Of a stretch of 64,000 bases of DNA, positions 57,701-64,000 are shown in pieces (within the stretch, counting starts at the first letter, position 1; each line of letters begins with the position of its first letter). The DNA lies in NCBI GenBank assembly GCA_033964015.1, contig CM066919.1, forward strand, positions 18,478,146-18,542,145. Reading direction: 5' to 3'. Made by a program: the position numbers and the translations under genes. The notes under the pieces were generated by a model. The model searched no databases. It worked only from the letters and a program-made list of their open reading frames with translations, and was not told the DNA's origin. The DNA is from Scolanthus callimorphus. Lineage: Eukaryota > Cnidaria > Anthozoa > Actiniaria > Edwardsiidae.

Positions 57701-59120
57701 GATCGTTTTCATCGAATCCGTATAACTTTGGAAACGCTCTCGAAAGTGTATCAAAAAGAATCCGTATACATATCGTTTTAGTGTGGACGGTCGAATCCGA
57801 AAAAAAAAAATGAAAACGATAACGTCAACTGTACCATTAATTTGAGACTGTCCTTGCACACGCCAACATCAAATAAAAATAGATCGCTTGTTTGGTATGG
57901 CGCTAAATCTCCTGTCCACACTAACACGCTGCGAATCCGTATCAGTTTGAAAACGAATACATTTGAAAACGCGATAGTGTGGACAGGGCCTAAGATAAGC
58001 CGTCGTCTTGTCACGAAAGTGACCTGACCTCAAGTTTTACAATGCCTTGAGCCTTTAAAAATCAATATCTGATCGAGTAGACGCCTCACCTACTTTGAAT
58101 AGACAAAATCGGCTAACGGTGTTTACATCTTGTTGTCACCTAATTCAGATTACATGATGATTCATTTGGGAGGTTACCATTTCTCTTTCCTACACACTTG
58201 CATGTCCTGAATTTGGCGGCAGCAAGAATTGAACAGCGTCACCCGATGAGGTATCTCCCCTAAAAATGTTTCAGAAAACGAATGAAAAGTGTGGACTTCA
58301 ATTTCGTAGTTCAAAACATTTGTTGCGGACTTCCTGTGTTGCAAGCGTGCCAAAGATGGTGGGAATGGGGAGTTTGCAGGTGTTGCGTGACATTTTTAAT
58401 CTTGATCTTAATAAAAAGAAAATACCATATTTGAAAAGAGCTTGCAGAAATTAGAAAAAGCCGAAAATTTGAGTTGATTTGGGTAGATATTAGCAAAGTT
58501 ATTGGCGCCCGAAGTAGGCTGTTTCTCTATACGTTTAATGTTGTGGTTTGCCCACCACAACGTTAAACCTAAAGGAAAACAACCAACTTCTGACGCTCAT
58601 AACTTCTGTGCTATTTATCGAAACCACCTCAAATTTTAGGATTTCACATACTTCAGTGAGCTCTTTTCAAATTTGGTATTTTTATTTTGCTGAGATCAAA
58701 ATTGAAAATGTCACGCAACACCTGCAAACTCCACATTTAGGTGGCAACAATCAGCCAACGAGAAGCGGATTTCGGTAGTCTCGTTCAGCAGGGGCGTAGC
58801 CAGAATTTGTCCCAAGGGGGGAGGCAGAAGGGGGGGGGGGGGGGGGCAGAACGGGAGACAGTTTTTTGTTGTTGCTATTTTCGTGAAATGTGGACTGACT
58901 TCAGGTGGGGTTGAGCGATGACAATAAGACTTGATTAAACTTCCCTGAGTAAAAACGCATAACGAATTATTTAATTATTTTTCTAGCGAGACGAATAGAG
59001 ATGGCAAACATAAAACAGACTCAACAAAATGGCTCTATCGAGACGTCTTTGCAACTCATTATTGACGAAATTGAGGACATAAAAACTAGACTACAAGAAA
59101 TGGAAAAAGGGAAAGGTTAG
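45732..59120 (+). CDS. K+-filter ionotropic glutamate receptor-like channel, 8 exons
   Basis: Predicted plasma-membrane ligand-gated channel, 476 aa. Exons: 45732-46057, 48948-49149, 49609-49703, 53644-53803, 54718-54784, 56398-56675, 57267-57435, 58987-59120; all GT-AG, phases agree. Residues 1-19 are a signal peptide. S1 is about 22-155, with the iGluR-like GLFIDKIYGSIL and a TDIAFPVP region. Membrane helix 1 is 156-176. The pore loop ends in TTVGYGD (205-211), the canonical K+ filter. The inner helix is about 219-241 and runs into SFFTATFSSAIT, resembling the iGluR M3 signature SYTANLAAF. S2 is about 258-396, with GIFVDDIMAFYY where iGluRs carry the agonist-amine acid. The last membrane helix is about 398-416, followed by a charged coiled coil at about 448-474. 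There is no amino-terminal domain. An acceptor 4 bp before the ATG implies a 5' UTR intron. The ligand cannot be predicted: the binding arginine is ambiguous (R114 or R118). GluR0 and AvGluR1 are the family precedents. Confidence 0.88.
46766..46965. mobile_element. MITE with AAGCCTGGTGCACACT ends
   Basis: The inverted ends AAGCCTGGTGCACACTAGC and GTATGCACCAGGCTTTA lie in intron 1 of the channel gene. Confidence 0.75.
48655..48838 (-). repeat. Dispersed repeat, copy 2 of the 36530-36716 family
   Basis: Inverted relative to 36530-36716, sharing the AAGCTTTGAATAATCC end and TATTTTCTTAGCGGAATCTA. It lies in channel intron 1, about 110 bp before exon 2. Confidence 0.7.
49285..49490. repeat. Cluster of TGGCGAC repeats
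   Basis: TGGCGACTAGATTTAGGGTTTGG and several further TGGCGAC units occur here on plus-strand sequence. A shorter cluster of the same motif is at 38560-38640. No array period is constant. Confidence 0.55.
50228..50357. mobile_element. 130-bp MITE, TTAAAGGCCCATCACCAACC family, copy 2
   Basis: Same ends and length as 6574-6703, with about 10% substitutions. It lies in channel intron 3. Confidence 0.87.
51225..53345. mobile_element. ~2.1-kb TIR element in channel intron 3
   Basis: GACTGAAAGCAGCGAGGTGG near 51231 and its inverse near 53318-53340 share about 27 bp (through TACTCAC). The interior has a MITE (51655-51786) and a diverged direct repeat (GTGGGGGACAAAACTTTCAG at 52550 and 52750). A 135-codon open frame at 52686-53093 does not resemble any transposase I know. 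Confidence 0.65.
51655..51786. mobile_element. MITE, CCAATCA...family, copy 3, nested
   Basis: GTGAGCCAATCGGATCC and the inverse GGATCTGATTGGCTCAC form the ends. The centre has ACATGTCGCAACAGACATGTCG. It resembles the copy at 30984-31146 (CACTAGGCGAAAC). Confidence 0.65.
54437..54588. mobile_element. MITE, CATGTAATACTGGCGGACAT family, copy 2
   Basis: Nearly the same sequence as 31160-31306 over its full length, which suggests recent activity. It lies in channel intron 4, 130 bp before exon 5. Confidence 0.87.
54790..56080. other. Channel intron 5, no recognised element
   Basis: I recognise no gene or repeat family here before the repeat beginning near 56085. Confidence 0.4.
56085..56372. 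repeat. Repeat of the GTGTGAAGATATCAA family, with palindrome
   Basis: Contains GATAAAATTCGTATCTCC, TTTTCACGTGTGAAGATATC, GGAGATCACCCGATATTTCA and an inner palindrome around TTTCACATG. It ends about 25 bp before the acceptor of channel exon 6 (56398). Confidence 0.65.
57624..57994. mobile_element. MITE with GTGTGGACAGGGCC ends
   Basis: The left end AAGACCCCGTCCATGCTAAC is inverted against GTGTGGACAGGGCCTAAG at the right. The inner segments repeat AATCCGTAT and GAAAACG. A related but more diverged element probably occupies about 59295-59850. It lies in channel intron 7. Confidence 0.75.
58100..58205 (+). repeat. Dispersed repeat, GTGTTTACATCTTGTTG family, copy 3
   Basis: Same ordered motifs as 16040-16175 and 32610-32745, more diverged and shorter. 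Confidence 0.6.
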
Positions 59121-59294
59121 AATCCATGGAGGCTCACGGCGCAGAGAGAAATCAAGCCAACTGAACTGATCCACTCGTCCACACACTGGCGGTTTTTGTT
59201 TTAGATTTCCTGATTCGCCTAAATGATGCGGGGTCCTACAATCGTCTGCCTGTCATAGGCTATGGAGGCTCGACTGTTGGCTGATGGTGGAACG

Positions 59295-59850
59295 GAGTAC
59301 CAAGGTGGACATGAACGGGCTGGACACTGTCATGCCGCCTCTGTCCACGCGAGTGCGTTTATTCGTATGAAATCGCGTATATTTTGATGCGTTGATGTCT
59401 CCTGTCCACACCAATACGGTGGGCCGCTTATTCGCCGAAAACGCATCGGTTTGAGAACGCTCTCGCAGGTGGATAGAAAAGAAACGCATACCTATCGTGT
59501 TAGGGTGCACGGTCGAAAACGGAGACGTTTGAGAACGTTCTTTTCGATCGTGTTTTCTTTTACTAATAAGTAAAACGTGGAGTATTTTTATGCTGTCTGT
59601 TAAATCATGAGACATGCTTATTTTATTTTTCTAAACAGTTCTAGAACGCTTAGAGATTCTCAGTCAACAAAATTTGTTACATTTTCCCTGCTTAGCAATC
59701 TCAGTGATGACTATGCTTGCGTGAATTGTCTCCGTTTTAAACGAAAACGCATTTGTATTGACAGTTGAAAACGGTACCAATACCGCGGTAGTGTGGACGC
59801 GCATCGAGCGTTTTCCATATCACGGAAAACGGAGCAAAAAGGAAAACGCA
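59295..59850. repeat. Diverged relatives of the GTGTGGACAGGGCC MITE
   Basis: GTCCACAC and GTGTGGAC blocks with GAAAACG repeats recur in both orientations here, at about 59340, 59400 and 59790. Element boundaries are unclear and copies may be nested. Confidence 0.5.
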
Positions 59851-60440
59851 ATGAAGTGGACATTACCGTCCATGCTATTCTTGTTATCATTGTTATTTAT
59901 GTTATCATTGTATAAAAAGTTTCTCTGGAGACATCAACCATTATTCTTGAAAATCAGTGCAAGAGCCGCATAGAACCACTAACATAGAAAACTTTATTGC
60001 TGAACGAGATGCGCTTGTTACAATGAACAGTACTGAAAATTGGAGGAAGTTTAGCCGGAAATTTAGGGCAAGGATGTGCCGCTGGCTCTCTGAGAACCTG
60101 GCCCTGGTCGAGAGAGAAACATTCAAAATTCGACACCCTGTTCTTGAGTATTTTGAGAAAATCCGCAAAAAATATATACCCTGTTCTAGAAAAATATTCA
60201 AAATTAGGTAACCCGAGTCGAATAAAAGGAACTAACAATTTAAAGTGTTTTATTGATAAAAGCTGGACTAGGTGATCTAGAGAGGTAATCGAAAACGATA
60301 CCCTGATCAAGAGAAAACATGTCGATTTGTTCCAGAGAAAGTGGTGATTGAGGGACCCTGTTCCGGAAGCGGGAGGGCTGAAAACCCTACCCTGCACAGC
60401 GGCACATACCCATATAGTAAATATAGGGGGGGGGGGGGAT

Positions 60441-60473
60441 ATGAGCGGCGATTCGAGTCGGAGTTTGGATGAG
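60441..60473 (+). other. Possible short first coding exon of a downstream gene
   Basis: ATG at 60441 opens eleven codons (MSGDSSRSLDE) followed by a strong donor, GTGAGTG. No in-phase partner exon was found before 64000. It could equally be a chance match just after a G-rich tract. Confidence 0.2.
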
Positions 60474-60536
60474 GTGAGTGTAAGACTGCTTTTATTTCCT
60501 GTATAAAATATCTCCTAATTCAAAATCAGTTGGTGT

Positions 60537-60655
60537 AGTTAACAACTATCCCCAAAAGGGGAGGTGGATATATACCGAGACGCGAAGCGTCAAGGTATAT
60601 ATCAACCGCTAGGCACCGACCCTGATGGGGATAGTTGTTTTAGTATATACCAAAT
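60537..60655. mobile_element. Palindromic MITE with AACTATCCCCA arms
   Basis: AACAACTATCCCC and the inverse GGGGATAGTTGTT are outer arms. Inner arms are GGTATATA blocks around GACGCGAAGCGTC. The sequence GTTTTAGTATATACC follows it, as it does the next element. Confidence 0.7.
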
Positions 60656-60747
60656 CCGTAGAATAAAATACGGAGGATTAAGGTTCAAAACGCAATGTCG
60701 CGCGCGAAACGAGCCGCCATTTTGAGAGTTTTCTCAAAACAGTAAAT

Positions 60748-60880
60748 AGTTAGCACTTATTCTATTTCAATTGAGGTGGATAGTGGCAGAATATTTACCG
60801 AGAGCCGCAGGCTCGAGGTAAATATTCTTAAAGCCACTATCCACCGAAATTGAAATAGAATAAGTGTTTTAGTATATACC
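60748..60880. mobile_element. Palindromic MITE with CTTATTCTATTTCAATT arms
   Basis: CACTTATTCTATTTCAATTG and its inverse enclose inner arms GTGGATAGTGG / CCACTATCCAC and GAATATTTACC / GGTAAATATTC. It is followed by GTTTTAGTATATACC. Confidence 0.8.
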
Positions 60881-61640
60881 AGCAAGGCAACCTGTCGAAT
60901 TTTCAGTCGGAAAAACAATACAAAAAGTTGTGTTAGCGTTAAGCTACGCACGTGACAAAACTCACGCAAACTAGATGATTTGCATAAGCACGTTTTGGTC
61001 GATTTGACAGCTCTAGAAAGTTTGCAAGCATTTACTTCGAAAAGCTGGGAGAAAAAATGGACAATTCAAGGGATTTTCCTTGTGAAAAGGCTTTATGGGG
61101 TTATCATTAGGCAAGAAGAAGGAAAACTAACTAAGTACTAACAGAAGTCTCCTTTGTGGCGGACAGTTCGCTCGCAAAAAAACTACAAGAAAGCTGCCGA
61201 TCAGTCGTTGCAAGACACAACCCATCCTCAGGTACTTTGAAAATTAGCTCTTTCGACTGTATTTTCTCGACATATTGTAGATTATAGTTTTGATTTTTGT
61301 CAGATTAATAAAATAAAGGGAAAATACATGGCTAAAATAATTTTCATTCATGTTTTGCCAGCTAAAGTTTTTCAACTCGGGTTTCAGTGCAAGCGAGTTT
61401 TTCACAAACAACGCTCAGACGATTTGTGAGCTTAATAAATCCAGAGAGACCGATTTTGAAACAAAGAAATCTAATTTGTTACTTCTTTAGTTTTGTTGAC
61501 AGACTTTTCTTCGCCACTACATGAAATTTACTTGCCAACACAATATCTACTGTTTCGGAAGTAAATAATGTCTCAGATTCCGAGATTCTAAACCAATCAA
61601 AATGCTCGTTCTTAGGAGGTTGCCGAGCTGGTATATACTA
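60874..61640. mobile_element. ~770-bp TIR element with TTAGTATATACCAGC ends
   Basis: TTAGTATATACCAGCAAGGCAACCT at the left and its near-inverse AGGTTGCCGAGCTGGTATATACTAA at the right. No transposase frame is visible between them. It abuts the palindrome at 60748-60880. Confidence 0.7.
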
Positions 61641-62727
61641 ATGCTGGATATCTACTATTTCAGGAACCAATCAGAGCGCGCGAAAATGACTATTCACTGA
61701 TTTGGTAAATACTATTAAAAAATTCATTAATTAATAAGAACAACACAATAACAGGACAGTAGCGTGTTGTAAACCTGATTCAACCACTGGTGGTTGTAAC
61801 TAATTTGCATAGCAACGTTCATGAAACATATCTTGAAGTTTATCTGCCAAATTTACACGTTTATTTTAAACAGAGACTAGAAGCGATGAATGTCTTCTCG
61901 ACATTTTTAAGCAGTCTACAACATCGCCTACGGCTCTAGTTGTAAATCTGATACAACACGGCTGCTCATGTTGTAAACATTACCTAAAACATAATCCTTC
62001 TGTATTAATTATTCATGAAAATCGGAAAAACCCGTGATGTCATTCGAGTGTAACGAATGTTATTATTTGTTACCGTCCTGTCGTGCTACAAATGCCATGA
62101 ATGGATTCCTAGTAACTTACAGTATGTACCACTAGGGACTGGATTTAAAATAGTAAAGCATTCAATAAAATACGAAGACTGAAGCAGGGGCAAGCGTGTC
62201 ACTGTAGGTTATTTTCACATTATCTGTCAACATTGAAAGCTTTTCGAGTGGTGGTAACTCGAGATCGCGTCTTTTCCGTCTTTTTTTGAAAAAAAAAAAA
62301 GCGTCCTGCCGTTGGCGTCGTACGAAATACAGCGCACGAAAGTGTAATACACTTGGTCTAGCTTTTCTGGCTTCTGCAGGTGAGTTTATTTTTTAAAGTG
62401 TAGGTTAACATGGTAGGTTATAGCTCTTCTATGAGGGTTAAAGTGGCTGTGTCAAGGTTATTTGAATCAATTCGAAAATACAGCTCTGAATTTGTATCAT
62501 CCCCACATCACTCATATCGTCCATATCACTTGTTATTAGCCTAATATGCAATGTAGGTATTATTGCCAAGACTGCAACTTTATTATAGATTTTCGTATAA
62601 ATTTTGATGGAACTGTTCATCCCAGTTTGAAAACTGTTCATCCCAACAAGATTTCAAAACCTCATTGTGCAATCTTCCATCCGCTCCGCAACTAATACGT
62701 CTTCGAAGCCGACACAATCATGATCGC
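61641..62727. other. Intergenic DNA, nothing recognised
   Basis: No gene or repeat family recognised. A TTCTGCAG/GTGAGT donor-like junction at 62381 could mark a non-coding first exon, but nothing supports it. Confidence 0.35.
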
Positions 62728-62964
62728 TTTAAGGCTCATTTACACGACAGAGATTTTTTGGCACGGCTCGGATAAAAAGTGGTATGGGTACCAAATTTAA
62801 TGGCACGGCTCGGGTACATTTGCGCTGTGTAAATGGCTTTGCCGTACTACATTTTGTCAGAGCCGGACTGAATTTCATCCGTGCCGGGACTACGTGGCGA
62901 GGTAGTCCCAGAACCATTTTATCCGAGCCGTGCCAAAAATTTATGTCGTGTAAATGGGGCTTTA
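62728..62964. mobile_element. MITE with TTAAGGCTCATTTACACGAC ends
   Basis: Inverted ends at 62729 and 62964 (GTCGTGTAAATGGGGCTTTA), with subterminal GGCACGGCTCGG repeats inverted at CCGAGCCGTGCC. Confidence 0.85.
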
Positions 62965-63248
62965 GTAGTGTGGCTATCCATCAGTTATTTGAATGCTTTA
63001 TACATCACCAAAAGTGTGCTAAATTCGTGACACAATTCCTTTTAAAACCCTGAGGGGGATCAAACTTCCTCCTCTTTGCATGTGAGGAGAGATGCCTCCG
63101 GGGTAGGATGGTCTCGCCTACCTGAACTTTGCCTTCCTAAACAATCAATTATCATCTTCGATTGAACTTTGTTATTGGATTTGCAATTTTTTTTTATACT
63201 TTTCCATTTGAAAATGATCAACACACCATTCAACTCTACTCGAAGAAC

Positions 63249-63474
63249 ATAAGGGGCCGACCATTTAACTCTTGAAGGGGGGGAGGGGGATTTTTTGAAA
63301 AAAAAAAGATTCCTGCATGGACGAAAAAAATTTCCTGCACAGCAAAATGGTAACTAAAACCCTTTCTTATTGGAAAAAAAATTATCACCGCATAACAGAG
63401 GTATAAAAAAAAATTGCACTGACAAAAAAGCCCTTCCCCCCCCCCCCCCTCAAAAGTTAAATGGTCGGCCCCTA
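63249..63474. mobile_element. MITE with AAGGGGCCGACCATTTAACT ends
   Basis: AGGGGCCGACCATTTAACT and its inverse close the element. The subterminal G-run and C-run also pair. Confidence 0.85.
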
Positions 63475-63869
63475 ATAACGCGATGAACGGTAACGTGACG
63501 GAATCGCTCTAGTCTAGGTCTAATTAACTCGTGTCGCTCCCGGGGAGCTAGTCGGATCTAGTCTGCCAAAGCCTTTCGTGTTCTCTACGAGATGAGTTGT
63601 TACTTTGACACGATCTAATACAGAAGAGGAATTTGCAAATAGTCACTTCTTGTTAACGTTTTTCAGACATTAGTAGATCATTATGACGTGGTTTGTAATT
63701 GACGACTTTATGATTTTCTGATTTTAAACAACCTAAAACCCTTTGGCTTTGCTGACTTGAGTGCTTGCGACGATCACACAACGCACGAAGCAGCTAAGCA
63801 AGCGAAAGTGATGACAAAGAATAACTGGAACGAATGGATTCGGAACGAGGCAAAGCCGAGATTTTTAAA

Positions 63870-63970
63870 CCGACTTCGAAATCCTGAGAAAAAACGCTAT
63901 CGAGTGTTTGGAATTAATTCTCAAAGGAATGATTTAATGCCGAAAAGAAGGAATAAAATCTCAAAATTAT
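63870..63970 (+). repeat. Dispersed repeat shared with 20255-20345, copy 2
   Basis: AACGCTATCGAGTGTTTGGA and TTCTCAAAGGAATGATTTAA match the first copy in order. A 74-codon open frame (63757-63981) spans it. The frame is not recognised and may be only repeat sequence. Confidence 0.65.
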
Positions 63971-64000
63971 ATGCAAATTAAGACTGCGTTTTCCGAGCTC

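Overview
The window is metazoan nuclear DNA. Genes are split by GT-AG introns, intergenic and intronic DNA is packed with short inverted-repeat elements, and three conserved animal genes can be assembled exon by exon. AT richness, the many MITE families, tRNA-derived SINEs, and a ciliary gene beside a metabolic gene fit a cnidarian, most likely an anthozoan such as a stony coral. That assignment is inference, because nothing in the window identifies a species.

Layout. (1) 1-3550: repeats only, namely two inverted-repeat elements, one carrying oppositely oriented 18-bp tandem arrays. (2) 3553-10519, minus strand: a complete seven-exon phosphoserine phosphatase gene (PSPH), 247 codons with a basic N-terminal extension. 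(3) 10520-10721: a 202-bp head-to-head promoter region. (4) 10722-38849, plus strand: a complete 22-exon MKS1 gene (558 aa, B9-domain protein of the ciliary transition zone). Its introns hold a 119-bp satellite inside inverted flanks, a degenerate LINE fragment, SINEs and many MITEs. (5) 38850-45731: intergenic DNA with an ~85/177-bp tandem array, a 195-bp tandem duplication and long stretches in which I recognise nothing. (6) 45732-59120, plus strand: an eight-exon gene for a 476-residue ligand-gated channel. It has a signal peptide, a glutamate-receptor-type ligand-binding domain split in two (S1/S2), a pore with the potassium-channel filter TTVGYGD, an inner helix resembling the iGluR M3 signature, a final membrane helix and a C-terminal coiled coil. 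(7) 59121-64000: mostly MITEs, with one doubtful small exon.

The channel is the most interesting object: a potassium-type filter in an animal iGluR scaffold with no amino-terminal domain. The characterised precedents I know of are bacterial GluR0 and rotifer AvGluR1. All exon joins in the three genes agree in phase. PSPH and MKS1 are functionally unrelated and probably share only a promoter. No CRISPR arrays, rRNA genes or convincing functional tRNA genes were seen.
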